64,000 nucleotides of DNA, taken from Bacteroides graminisolvens DSM 19988 = JCM 15093. GTDB lineage: Bacteria > Bacteroidota > Bacteroidia > Bacteroidales > Bacteroidaceae. Both the position numbers and the translations under genes were made by a program. The DNA lies in NCBI RefSeq assembly GCF_000428125.1, contig NZ_ATZI01000005.1, positions 62,001-126,000 on the forward strand. Direction: 5' to 3'. Below the pieces are notes generated by a model that made no database searches, was not told the DNA's origin, and was given only the letters and a program-made list of their open reading frames with translations. The number at the start of each line of letters is the position of its first letter. The stretch's first letter is position 1. This document shows positions 1-8,151 of the stretch, in pieces.

Positions 1-841
1 TATATAGCTTGACTATATTGGCGCGTTCGGGTGCAATTAATGCTACGTAATCTCTTATTTCATTGTATACAGCTTCGTTATTCACGAATATGTTCTCGAA
101 TGAAGGATTGAATAAATCACGTAGTAAAGCAACTGCACGACTGGTTTCTTCGTAAATCAGCGTTGGATATTTAGTGGCTTTTTGTACTTTGGTAATGCTT
201 TCTTCCCAGTGTTTAAGCAATATTTTCAGCTCCCCGTCGAGTTCGGCAACACGTTTACCTTCAGCTACTGTTCTTACTATCACACCAAAGTTTTTTGGTT
301 TGATGCTCATTAGTAACTGTTTCAAACGCGCCCTTTCTTCGCTCGATTTAATTTTTTGAGATACAGAAACCTTATCATTGAAAGGGATCAAAACCAGATA
401 TCTTCCTGCAAATGAAATCTCGGAAGTTAGTCTGGGGCCTTTAGTTGAAATAGGTTCTTTCACTATTTGTACAACAACTTCTTGTCCGACTTTTAGCACA
501 TTAGAGATGCTTCCATCTTTGTCGAGATCAGGAAGAATTGTTGCTTTGGTAATTTGGGCGAGCTTCTTTTTATCACTTAAAGTTTGCTTTACGTACTTTT
601 CGAGTGAGTTAAATTGAGGTCCTAAGTCTAAATAATGAAGGAAAGCATCTTTTTCGTAACCTACATCTACGAAGCAGGCATTTAGTCCAGGCATTAATTT
701 CTTAACCCGACCTAAATACATATTGCCCACAGAGAAAGATATATTTCTACCTTCGCTTTGAAGTTCTACTAAGCTTTTGTCTTCGAGCAAAGCAATGGAA
801 ACTTCTTTGGGCTGTACATCTACTACTAGTTCGCTTGTCAC
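1..841 (-). CDS. rng: Ribonuclease G/E (Rne/Rng family), N-terminal part; 3' end outside window
   Basis: Endoribonuclease of the RNase E/G family, expected to cleave single-stranded RNA in rRNA maturation and mRNA decay. The visible 280 residues begin MTSELVVDVQPKEVSIALLE and include an S1-type RNA-binding region (GNMYLGRVKKLMPGLNACFVDV, about residues 39-60), followed by the start of the RNase H-like catalytic region. The start is a GTG at 839-841 preceded by AGGAAA; no ATG lies in a better place. The gene continues past base 1, so the catalytic aspartates and zinc-link cysteines are not visible. It follows the HU and small basic protein genes on the same strand, and its long leader carries inverted repeats. 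Family assignment is strong; G versus E subtype cannot be decided here. Confidence 0.93.
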   Translation of the reverse strand, partial: MTSELVVDVQPKEVSIALLEDKSLVELQSEGRNISFSVGNMYLGRVKKLMPGLNACFVDVGYEKDAFLHYLDLGPQFNSLEKYVKQTLSDKKKLAQITKATILPDLDKDGSISNVLKVGQEVVVQIVKEPISTKGPRLTSEISFAGRYLVLIPFNDKVSVSQKIKSSEERARLKQLLMSIKPKNFGVIVRTVAEGKRVAELDGELKILLKHWEESITKVQKATKYPTLIYEETSRAVALLRDLFNPSFENIFVNNEAVYNEIRDYVALIAPERANIVKLY

Positions 842-864
842 TGCTATTTCCTGATTATTAGATT

Positions 865-958
865 AAAAATGAACGCTTAATGGAATTAATTGTTCATACT
901 CAATGTCTTTAAACAAAGAACAAACCTGAAAGACATTAGCTTTACAAGTTTGTTCTTT
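865..958 (-). promoter_or_regulatory. Structured leader of rng with interleaved inverted repeats
   Basis: Between the small basic protein gene and rng lie two perfect inverted repeats whose arms alternate: 902-910 pairs with 929-937 (9 bp), and 915-925 pairs with 948-958 (11 bp). The pairings cross, so they form either a pseudoknot or mutually exclusive hairpins. Nearer the rng start, 869-874 and 892-897 (ATGAAC/GTTCAT) form a third hairpin followed on the minus strand by a T-run (865-869). The arrangement looks like an attenuator. Regulation is inferred; the repeats are read directly. Confidence 0.5.
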
Positions 959-982
959 ATTTCTGATTACCAGACTAAAAAA

Positions 983-1075
983 TCATTTTTTGCTTTTATG
1001 TCTGTTCTTTCTTAGTCTTTTCTTACGCTTGTGGGTAGACATTTTATGTCTTTTTTTCTTTTTTCCGCTTGGCAT
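983..1075 (-). CDS. 30-residue very basic protein, AURKAIP1/COX24 (mS38)-like
   Basis: The protein starts MPSGKKKKRHKMSTHKRKKR and ends RKNRHKSKK. It is 30 residues long, and more than half are Lys, Arg or His. The KRKKRLRKNRHK core resembles the C-terminal basic motif of the AURKAIP1/COX24 (mitochondrial mS38) family and of the tiny ribosomal proteins found in several bacterial phyla. A role as a small ribosome-associated protein is therefore likely but inferred. It lies 35 bp after the HU gene and 141 bp before rng on the same strand, a sensible place for a translation-linked gene. Too short for most ORF finders. Confidence 0.75.
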   Translation of the reverse strand: MPSGKKKKRHKMSTHKRKKRLRKNRHKSKK

Positions 1076-1110
1076 AGCTAAAACGTTTTATGGGTTAATA
1101 CTCTTGTTTA

Positions 1111-1389
1111 TTATATTTTTCTAACTGCATCAGTAAAATCCTTAGCAGGTTTGAATGCCGGCGTATTGTGTTCCGGGATAATTATTGTAGTGTTTTTAGA
1201 GATGTTTCTGGCTATCTTTTGGGCTCTCTTCTTTACAATAAAGCTACCAAAGCCTCGGAGATAAACATTCTCTTCCCTTGCCAAAGAAGTGACAACTGAG
1301 TCCATAAAAGCCTCCAGCGTTTTGTATACTGTGGCTCTGTCAATCCCAGTGTTCTTTGCAATCTCGTTTACAATATCTGCCTTAGTCAT
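1111..1389 (-). CDS. HU family DNA-binding protein
   Basis: Histone-like DNA-bending protein of 92 residues starting MTKADIVNEIAKNTGIDRAT. The N-terminal helical dimerisation region is followed by the conserved LRGFGSFIVKKRAQKIARN beta segment, the DNA-gripping arm and a C-terminal helix (AFKPAKDFTDAVRKI). The ATG at 1387-1389 is preferred over an upstream in-frame start at 1539, because the extra 50 residues resemble no HU and would begin upstream of the -7 element at 1449-1456. First gene of a probable minus-strand unit with the 30-residue basic protein and rng. Confidence 0.95.
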   Translation of the reverse strand: MTKADIVNEIAKNTGIDRATVYKTLEAFMDSVVTSLAREENVYLRGFGSFIVKKRAQKIARNISKNTTIIIPEHNTPAFKPAKDFTDAVRKI

Positions 1390-1448
1390 TTTTTCTAAAA
1401 AAAATATTATTGTTATACTATATATTAAATTCGTGAATTTTGGGAATG

Positions 1449-1456
1449 CAAATATA
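1449..1456 (-). promoter_or_regulatory. Bacteroides -7 element for the HU gene
   Basis: Minus-strand TATATTTG matches TAnnTTTG about 60 bp upstream of the HU ATG. No clear TTTG at -33 was seen. Confidence 0.5.
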
Positions 1457-1533
1457 TGGCTTTTTAGGTTGCTAAAAAAATATCTGCAGAACATTTTTCC
1501 AAAAAACTCCTTTATCAACAGCATTGGTATGCG

Positions 1534-1562
1534 TTGCATACAATAAAAAAGTATTATTTTTG
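1534..1562 (+). promoter_or_regulatory. Promoter of mutY
   Basis: TTG at 1534-1536, an 18-bp spacer, then TATTTTTG at 1555-1562. This fits the Bacteroides sigma-ABfr consensus and lies 31 bp before the mutY ATG. Confidence 0.6.
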
Positions 1563-1593
1563 AGCCGTATTTTATGAAATATAATATTATTTG

Positions 1594-2637
1594 ATGGAAA
1601 AAGAGTTTGCCCGATTACTTATAGAGTGGTATCATGAGCATAAACGAGATTTGCCTTGGAGGAATACAAATGATCCTTATTTAATATGGATTTCTGAGAT
1701 TATTCTACAACAAACGCGTGTAGCGCAGGGTTATGCCTATTATCAAAGATTTATAGAACGATTCCCTAATCTTGAGTCATTGGCAGCAGCAGAGGAAAAT
1801 GAAGTGCTGAAGTATTGGCAAGGTTTGGGTTATTATTCACGAGCAAGAAACTTACATCAAGCTGCCATATCGGTGAACGGTGTTTTCCCCGTAAAATATG
1901 AAGATATTCTAAAACTTAAAGGTGTTGGTACCTATACTGCTGCAGCGATTTGTTCATTTGCTTATAATCAGCCGCATGCAGTCGTTGACGGCAATGTTTA
2001 TAGGGTGCTGTCGCGATTCTTTGGTATTAATGAACCAATTGATTCGGGTAAAGGAAAAAAGATATTTGCTTCTTTAGCACATGACTTGCTAGATAAAATT
2101 CAGCCTGCATTATACAATCAGGCAATTATGGATTTTGGAGCACTTCAATGTACTCCTTTATCGCCAGACTGTACCGTTTGCCCCTTTAAAAACCGATGCT
2201 TTGCTTTTAATCATAACATGGTTTCCTCTTTGCCGATAAAACAAAATAAAACGAAGACATCCGAACGTTTTTTTTATTATTTATTGATTCGTGACAATGG
2301 CAATATTTATTTAAATAAACGAACAGAAAATGATATATGGAAAAACTTATATGAGTTGCCTTTAATAGAAAGTAATACAGCATTGGCAGTAGATGACTTT
2401 ATTCGTAAACAAGAATTTGCTTCTATTTTTAAAGAGAATTCAGTTGTCAATGTAAGACTACTAAATAAAACAAAACATGTGTTGTCGCACCGAATTATTT
2501 ATGCTGATTTTTATGAACTTGAAGCGCAAGATATAAAAATGGATTTTTTATCAAAATATACCAGGCTTAATATGGCCGATTTGGAGTTGTACCCTGTGTC
2601 GCGTCTAATGCATAACTTTTTTGAGAATTTCTTATAA
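1594..2637 (+). CDS. mutY: A/G-specific adenine DNA glycosylase MutY
   Basis: Base-excision repair enzyme removing adenine mispaired with 8-oxoguanine or guanine. The protein has 347 residues from the ATG at 1594 (a TTG one codon upstream is less likely). It shows the helix-hairpin-helix LKGVGTYTAAAI (about 108-119), catalytic Glu35 in SEIILQQT, Asp132 in VVDGNV, and a 4Fe-4S ligand set Cys186-X6-Cys-X2-Cys-X5-Cys202. The C-terminal third is the NUDIX-like domain that recognises 8-oxoG. All key residues are present and length is normal for the family. It has its own promoter and is followed by ssb on the same strand. Confidence 0.96.
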   Translation: MEKEFARLLIEWYHEHKRDLPWRNTNDPYLIWISEIILQQTRVAQGYAYYQRFIERFPNLESLAAAEENEVLKYWQGLGYYSRARNLHQAAISVNGVFPVKYEDILKLKGVGTYTAAAICSFAYNQPHAVVDGNVYRVLSRFFGINEPIDSGKGKKIFASLAHDLLDKIQPALYNQAIMDFGALQCTPLSPDCTVCPFKNRCFAFNHNMVSSLPIKQNKTKTSERFFYYLLIRDNGNIYLNKRTENDIWKNLYELPLIESNTALAVDDFIRKQEFASIFKENSVVNVRLLNKTKHVLSHRIIYADFYELEAQDIKMDFLSKYTRLNMADLELYPVSRLMHNFFENFL

Positions 2638-2652
2638 AAGTTTCTTTTATTC

Positions 2653-2683
2653 TTGCATTGTGTTGTTATTCTATTTAATTTTG
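2653..2683 (+). promoter_or_regulatory. Promoter of ssb
   Basis: TAATTTTG at 2676-2683 matches TAnnTTTG, with a TTG at 2653-2655 (20-bp spacer), 54 bp before the ssb ATG. Confidence 0.5.
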
Positions 2684-2737
2684 GCATCGAAACGTCAAAA
2701 TGATGTTTGATAATAACCTTTTAAAAATAATAATTCT

Positions 2738-3187
2738 ATGTCAGTAAATAAAGTGATTTTGTTGGGAAATGTAGGAAAAGATCCTGAAGTGAGATATTTG
2801 GATTCAGGTATAGCTGTTGCCAGCTTTTCGTTAGCGACTTCGGATCGTGCTCGTACATTGCCAAATGGAACGCAGGTGCCTGAAAGAACAGAATGGCACA
2901 ATCTTGTTTTATGGAATGGTCTGGCAGAGACAGCAGAGAAATATGTACATAAAGGTGATAAATTATATATTGAAGGAAAGATAAGAACTCGTTCGTATGA
3001 CGATCAGGCCGGAGTGAAGCGATATATTACGGAAATATTTGTAGATAACATGGAAATGCTTACTCCCAAAGGTACGTCAACAGGAACGTTTGCACCCAAT
3101 CAACCGGCAAGCTCTACTGCTCCTCAATCTCAACCTATAGTTGAGCCTGCTCGTGATGATAACTCAGCTGATGATTTACCTTTTTAA
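2738..3187 (+). CDS. ssb: Single-stranded DNA-binding protein
   Basis: SSB of 149 residues that coats single-stranded DNA in replication, recombination and repair. The OB fold (about residues 1-107) starts with SVNKVILLGNVGKDPEVRY and contains the TEWHNLVLW strand. A Pro/Ser/Gln-rich linker leads to the acidic tip DDLPF that docks SSB-interacting proteins. Length and both ends are typical. It sits between mutY and gldE on the plus strand. Confidence 0.97.
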   Translation: MSVNKVILLGNVGKDPEVRYLDSGIAVASFSLATSDRARTLPNGTQVPERTEWHNLVLWNGLAETAEKYVHKGDKLYIEGKIRTRSYDDQAGVKRYITEIFVDNMEMLTPKGTSTGTFAPNQPASSTAPQSQPIVEPARDDNSADDLPF

Positions 3188-3288
3188 AAGTATAATATGA
3201 AGTTAAAAGTGATAGATGTGACTGCTTGGATAAACAATTATATCAGTCACTTTTAACCGAGTATATTGTTTAACTAAAATTACATTCT

Positions 3289-4632
3289 TTGGACCCGGAT
3301 GCTTATTTATGCCAATTGGCTGTTTTTCTTAACGGTTTAACCGTAAATTCTCCTACTGCATCAGCAGTTGTTGCTGTAATCTTTGCTGGCATATTGCTTC
3401 TTGTTTCTGGCTTTGCTTCAGCTTCTGAGATTGCTTTTTTCTCTCTAACACCATCTGACAAGAGTCAAATTGATTCACGTATTCATCCATCGGATGAAAA
3501 GATTAGTGATTTACTAGCTAGTTCAGAACGTTTATTAGCAACAATATTAATTACCAATAATTTTGTGAATGTGACTATCATAATGCTCTGCAATTATTTC
3601 TTCATGAGCATCTTTGAATTTCATTCTCCTATTGTTGAATTTTTCGTTCTGACAATTGCATTAACTTTCCTTTTGCTGCTGTTTGGCGAAATTATGCCTA
3701 AAATATATTCAGCCCAAAAGGCTTTAGCTTTTTGTCGTTTCGCGGCTCCCGGTATATGGATGTTTCGTACATTATTTTATCCGGTATCATCTGTTTTAGT
3801 TCGTTCTACAAGTTTTCTAAATAAATACTTTGCCCGTAAAAATCGTAATATCTCGGTTGACGAATTGTCTCATGCGCTTGAATTAACTGATAAATCAGAA
3901 CTTTCTGATGAAAATAAAATATTGGAAGGCATTATTCGTTTTGGAGCAGAAACGGCCAAAGAGGTCATGACCTCTCGTTTGGATGTTGTAGATCTTGAAA
4001 TCAAGACTCCTTTTTCAGAAGTTGTGAACTGCATTATAGAGAATGCATATTCCAGAATACCCATATATTCTGGTTCCAGAGATAATATAAAAGGTATATT
4101 ATACATAAAGGATTTACTTCCACACTTGAACAAAGGGGATAATTTTCGTTGGCAATCATTGATTCGTCCGGCTTACTTTGTACCTGAAACAAAGATGATT
4201 GATGACTTACTACGAGATTTTCAAGCTAATAAAATACACATAGCGGTTGTTGTCGATGAGTTTGGAGGTACATCCGGAATTGTGACCATGGAAGATATTA
4301 TTGAAGAGATAGTGGGTGAGATACATGATGAGTATGATGATGAAGAAAGGACATATGCTGTTTTAAATGATCATACTTGGGTGTTTGAGGCCAAAACTCA
4401 ACTAACTGATTTTTACAAAATTACTCAAACTGATGAAAGTGACTTTGAAAAAATAGCCGGTGATGCTGATACGTTAGCGGGTATGCTCTTGGAGATAAAA
4501 GGGGAGTTCCCGGCGCTACACGAAAAGGTATCTTATAAAAAATATGATTTTGAAGTCTTAGCTATGGATAACCGTAGAATCTTAAAAGTTAAATTTTCCA
4601 TCAATGAATCTGAACGTGAAACAAAAGCATAA
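3289..4632 (+). CDS. gldE: Gliding-motility-associated protein GldE (CNNM/CorC-type CBS protein)
   Basis: Inner-membrane protein of the DUF21 / CBS-pair / CorC_HlyC family, 447 residues. Hydrophobic helices occupy about residues 20-190 (with GFASASEIAFFSL near 41-53). A CBS pair containing VVDEFGGTSGIVTMEDIIEE follows, and the CorC/HlyC domain is C-terminal. Family members are linked to divalent-cation export, and GldE is a conserved Bacteroidota paralogue. The start is a TTG at 3289 (MDPDAYLCQLAVF); no ATG gives the full N-terminal segment. It lies 101 bp after ssb and 71 bp before the phosphopantetheinyl transferase, so co-transcription is plausible. In Bacteroides it need not mean gliding motility. 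Confidence 0.88.
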   Translation: MDPDAYLCQLAVFLNGLTVNSPTASAVVAVIFAGILLLVSGFASASEIAFFSLTPSDKSQIDSRIHPSDEKISDLLASSERLLATILITNNFVNVTIIMLCNYFFMSIFEFHSPIVEFFVLTIALTFLLLLFGEIMPKIYSAQKALAFCRFAAPGIWMFRTLFYPVSSVLVRSTSFLNKYFARKNRNISVDELSHALELTDKSELSDENKILEGIIRFGAETAKEVMTSRLDVVDLEIKTPFSEVVNCIIENAYSRIPIYSGSRDNIKGILYIKDLLPHLNKGDNFRWQSLIRPAYFVPETKMIDDLLRDFQANKIHIAVVVDEFGGTSGIVTMEDIIEEIVGEIHDEYDDEERTYAVLNDHTWVFEAKTQLTDFYKITQTDESDFEKIAGDADTLAGMLLEIKGEFPALHEKVSYKKYDFEVLAMDNRRILKVKFSINESERETKA

Positions 4633-4703
4633 TTTGTTTATGGGCATATTTGCCTTTCTGCTTTTACTCTTGATTTTGTTTATTGCATAATTCCTCTTAC
4701 AAG

Positions 4704-5339
4704 ATGGGTTTATTTAAGGATTATAGAGGAGATGACTTTCGATTTTCTGTATGGAAGATGGAAGAGAATATTGATGAATTACTGACCCTTTTGCCGGATA
4801 ATGAATGTTATGCACAACGATTGTCTCAGTTTTCATCTTTACATCGCCAATTAGAATGGCTGTCTGTTCGGGTTTTGCTGTATACTATGGTTGGAGAATA
4901 CAAAGAAATAGTATATGAACAAAGCGGAAAGCCTTTTTTAAAAGATGGCTCCTATCATATCAGCATATCTCACACTCGTGGATATGTTACATTGATTTTG
5001 AGTGCGTTGCATTCTGTTGGTATTGATATTGAACAATACAGCGAGCGTGTGTCTAAAATATCTTCTCGATTTGTTCGTTCAGATGAAGTGCCCACTTTGT
5101 ATAAAGGAGTGTACACTTGGTCCTGGTTGTTGCTTTGGTCTGCAAAAGAGGTTATGTTTAAATGCATGTCGCGTGTTGAGGTTGACTTTAAAAAGCATTT
5201 AAAAATCTTTCCTTTTCAGATAGCGGAAGAAGGAGTTTTGGAAGCACAGGAATACCATACGGCTCATCATCGTTTGTTTAGCATTCATTATCTAGTACAA
5301 ACAGACTTTGTATTGACTTGGTGTGTTGATAAGCTTTAA
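4704..5339 (+). CDS. 4'-phosphopantetheinyl transferase superfamily protein
   Basis: Transfers 4'-phosphopantetheine from CoA to a carrier-protein serine. The 211-residue protein has the Sfp-type motifs: SISHTRGY (about 87-94), GIDIE with Asp108 and Glu110 (Mg2+ ligands), and WSAKE at 145-149. This length matches Sfp-like rather than AcpS-like enzymes. The ATG at 4704 is preferred to a TTG 21 bp upstream. No polyketide or non-ribosomal peptide genes are nearby, so the partner may be the fatty-acid carrier protein or an unlinked cluster. It ends at a shared hairpin before the convergent B12 operon. Confidence 0.88.
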   Translation: MGLFKDYRGDDFRFSVWKMEENIDELLTLLPDNECYAQRLSQFSSLHRQLEWLSVRVLLYTMVGEYKEIVYEQSGKPFLKDGSYHISISHTRGYVTLILSALHSVGIDIEQYSERVSKISSRFVRSDEVPTLYKGVYTWSWLLLWSAKEVMFKCMSRVEVDFKKHLKIFPFQIAEEGVLEAQEYHTAHHRLFSIHYLVQTDFVLTWCVDKL

Positions 5340-5345
5340 TCGAAA

Positions 5346-5401
5346 AAAGTCTCAGATTGAGATTCTTTGCTACAACAGCTAAAATCCTTATCTGAGACTT
5401 T
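5346..5401. terminator. Bidirectional terminator-like hairpin
   Basis: A perfect 12-bp inverted repeat (AAAGTCTCAGAT at 5346-5357, ATCTGAGACTTT at 5390-5401) lies between convergent genes, 7 bp after one stop codon and 18 bp before the other. The loop is long (32 nt), and A/T tracts flank both sides. Confidence 0.7.
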
Positions 5402-5418
5402 CTACTTGAATGTATATA

Positions 5419-6147
5419 CTATTTTTGTGCTAGTGTTATACCGTCAATGCAAAAGTACTTGGGCGTAAGCATTCCCCATGAATCATTATCCGTTGAAGCC
5501 ATGCTGAACTCTATGTATGATGCGTTGTTTAGGCTTGACAAGTCCACCCATTGCCATGTGTTTATATTTATACTTTTTCCATCTCTGAAATCAGCTAAAT
5601 AAAAATCAATACTTCCAATCTCTGCTTTTGAAGAAGTATAACCGGTTATTGTTAGTTTAAACCAATCGCCAGCCACAAATTTTTTGGCCATGCTATCTCC
5701 ATCTTTAATAGATAAGTACGCGTATGTTGAGTTGGTGACCCACATACCTTTGAATTTATATAAGTCGGGATTTAAGTTGACAATTTTTGAAGGTGTGAAA
5801 CTATTGTAATAACTTGTGAGGTATACTTTCCCATATTTACCTGTGCCTGTTATTGCGCTGTTGTTAGTATATCCCGGAGTGCTAATGTCTGTTTTATTCG
5901 TATAGATGAAACCTCCTCCAAAGCCCCATGAGCTGTAATAATGATCAAATTCTAATAATGCCTGCTCATCTTTAAAGGTAGTATGGAAGTATATATCATC
6001 ATATTTGGTTCCAGTTGTAGAGCTACATTCGCTTTCAGTTTCACTTAGTTGGGATTCAAAACCGGCAACAACATTTACTTCGTCATCATCGCTGCAAGCG
6101 CAGAATATAAATGTAGATAATAATAATAGTAAAGATAATTTTTTCAT
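5419..6147 (-). CDS. DUF4465-type surface lipoprotein of the B12 uptake operon
   Basis: Exported lipoprotein of 242 residues. The signal peptide ends in the lipobox FCAC (Cys17), followed by SDDDE, a retention/export pattern typical of Bacteroides surface lipoproteins. The body (about 40-242) resembles DUF4465, a beta-sandwich with ending motif KYFCIDGITLAQK. It is the third gene after btuB and the propeller lipoprotein, 39 bp downstream of the latter, so riboswitch control is expected. A role as an accessory corrinoid-binding lipoprotein is an inference from context; no binding residue can be named. Confidence 0.75.
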   Translation of the reverse strand: MKKLSLLLLLSTFIFCACSDDDEVNVVAGFESQLSETESECSSTTGTKYDDIYFHTTFKDEQALLEFDHYYSSWGFGGGFIYTNKTDISTPGYTNNSAITGTGKYGKVYLTSYYNSFTPSKIVNLNPDLYKFKGMWVTNSTYAYLSIKDGDSMAKKFVAGDWFKLTITGYTSSKAEIGSIDFYLADFRDGKSININTWQWVDLSSLNNASYIEFSMASTDNDSWGMLTPKYFCIDGITLAQK

Positions 6148-6186
6148 AAAACTCTATTTTTTAGTTGTTTATAATTAAATGAATAT

Positions 6187-8151
6187 TTATTTTGAAAAAT
6201 GTAAATTTTCTATGGTGAGTATTTCTGTTGAGGCTTCACCCATCCAGCCGCAATCTTGATTGATGGCTGAATATACTTTGATGAAGTCAACCTTGTCCAG
6301 TTGCACGCTATTTCCGTATTCGTCTACAGCCCACTCAATTTTGAATTGACTCTTTTCTGTATTGTTGGGATGATTGTCTGCATATCCCCACTCAAAACAA
6401 TACGACACCCAATGTTGACTTACGCTGTTCCCTTCGTTTACTGCATTGTCCGGTAGCCTGCTACCTGTAAAAGTGATAGTATTATCCATCCATGCCGGAT
6501 AGTATGAATCTTGTTTGTGGTATATATTTCGATATATAAACCCTTCATTTCCTTGACTGTCGGTCCATCTTACGTTTTCATCAAGCGGAGAAGGACGGTA
6601 ATAAGTTATTTGATAATTTCTGATTACTTTATCCGAATGATACTCACTACCGGCTAGTTCATACCATTTGTCGTCTGCTACTCCGTTCCCGTTAATATCT
6701 GTGGATACTAATACGATTCCGGGCTCCGAACTACCTCCAAGCTTACCCGATGCAGTACCATACATATCGTAATAAGCATTGCCGTAAATTTTGAAATCAT
6801 ATTCTCCCTGTACGTTTTTAATGGCGTGATTAAAGCCTAAAATGATATATCCGCCAAAGCTTCCTAAGCTCAACAGTGACTTATCTTTTATTAATTTATT
6901 CGCGTATGCTAAAACGTCATCTTTACCATATCCGGGCAAATATGCCGTAGTCGAAGTATTCATATATTGGGAAGGAGCAGGCACATATTCCAAAACCTTG
7001 CTAGCAAAAGCCTCAGATGTATCTTCGTTATTTTCATCAATAACGCTTTGTGAAGCGACATCAGAAAATGCTACAGTGTTTGGGTTTAACCCAATGTTTT
7101 TTAGTTTAAACTGCAACTTTCCTTGGGGACTAAAGCACAGTAGATCACCCGTTACCTTATAATCATAGGCGTCGGTAATGTAAATGTTTCCATTGTATGG
7201 ATTGATGTTTATGGCGTAAGGTGTTGTGATACTTGTTCCATCGGTTATGAAGTTTTCTCGCTCTATCAATTCTGTTTTAATATTAAATACCTTAATTGAA
7301 GATTCGCCCGACGAATAATCATAATTGTACATGTAGGCATAATCATCATTGATTGCAAAGTTTAAAACAGCAAAATTGAATGATTCAACCACCTTATCTT
7401 GGCTACTGTCTATTCTTACCAGTTTGTAATCTCCGTGCTGCAAATTTCCCCTTGTAACTACATACACATCTCCATACTTGTCTGCTAGAATTTTACCCGG
7501 ATTGCTTCCCACAATAATCTTTTTAATTTCTTTAAATGAAGCAATATCAATAACGGAAACAGTGTTGTCATAATTTGGATTATCCAGTCCACCTGAGTTT
7601 GAAACATATAGTTTATTGTTCTGAACACATAGTCCATCTGGATTTCGACCAACTTGCGTTAACGCTTCAATAGCGAGGCTTGTGGTATCAATGCGAGTAA
7701 CGGTTCCGTCAAATGAGCAGACATAGGCTTTATTCTCAGAAAAAGTGATGTAACGAGGTTGTCTTGAGCTGCCGTTTTCTGTCAACATACCAATCTGTTT
7801 CAATGAAGTGCCGGTTTTTAAATCAATCACTTCTATTTGGCTGGAAACATTGACAACAACATAAAGTTTTGAACCATATATAGCCATGTCATTGGCTGTA
7901 TCACCTAATCCTCTCTTATTTATTTTCTTAAAGTAGTCTGGCGTTTGTGTGCCATTGCTGAATGAGTAACGCATTAAGGTGCTATTGTTTAAGTTAAATA
8001 ACCCTTCGTTGAGAACATAAATCTCAGCAGTTCCGGCCTCCGGAACAATAACCTCATTTTCGCTATAAGCTGGAGCATCCGTCATGTCATCACAGCTGCC
8101 CATGCAAAATGCTCCAATGATAATTAATATATATAAATAAATTCTTTTCAT
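6187..8151 (-). CDS. btuG: BtuG-like beta-propeller surface lipoprotein with extra C-terminal domain
   Basis: Lipoprotein of 654 residues (lipobox MGSC, Cys19). Residues about 40-360 form repeated YncE-like blades (for example VYVVTRGNLQHGDYK and GNIYITDAYDYKVTGD), the fold of BtuG proteins that cap BtuB and capture cobalamin at high affinity. Residues about 390-654 form a second domain rich in Trp, Tyr and Gly (GFNHAIKNVQGEYDFKIYGN, CFEWGYADNHPNN) seen in larger Bacteroides cell-surface proteins. The start lies directly after the btuB stop, showing tight translational coupling. The B12 role rests on fold, adjacency to btuB and the upstream riboswitch; the function of the C-terminal domain is unknown. 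Confidence 0.78.
   Translation of the reverse strand: MKRIYLYILIIIGAFCMGSCDDMTDAPAYSENEVIVPEAGTAEIYVLNEGLFNLNNSTLMRYSFSNGTQTPDYFKKINKRGLGDTANDMAIYGSKLYVVVNVSSQIEVIDLKTGTSLKQIGMLTENGSSRQPRYITFSENKAYVCSFDGTVTRIDTTSLAIEALTQVGRNPDGLCVQNNKLYVSNSGGLDNPNYDNTVSVIDIASFKEIKKIIVGSNPGKILADKYGDVYVVTRGNLQHGDYKLVRIDSSQDKVVESFNFAVLNFAINDDYAYMYNYDYSSGESSIKVFNIKTELIERENFITDGTSITTPYAININPYNGNIYITDAYDYKVTGDLLCFSPQGKLQFKLKNIGLNPNTVAFSDVASQSVIDENNEDTSEAFASKVLEYVPAPSQYMNTSTTAYLPGYGKDDVLAYANKLIKDKSLLSLGSFGGYIILGFNHAIKNVQGEYDFKIYGNAYYDMYGTASGKLGGSSEPGIVLVSTDINGNGVADDKWYELAGSEYHSDKVIRNYQITYYRPSPLDENVRWTDSQGNEGFIYRNIYHKQDSYYPAWMDNTITFTGSRLPDNAVNEGNSVSQHWVSYCFEWGYADNHPNNTEKSQFKIEWAVDEYGNSVQLDKVDFIKVYSAINQDCGWMGEASTEILTIENLHFSK

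Noticed and set aside
174-617. Two plus-strand ORFs at the left edge
   Set aside because: They lie inside the RNase G/E gene on the other strand, which has clear homology.
1390-1539. N-terminal extension of HU
   Set aside because: The 50 extra residues resemble no HU and extend upstream past the -7 element at 1449-1456.
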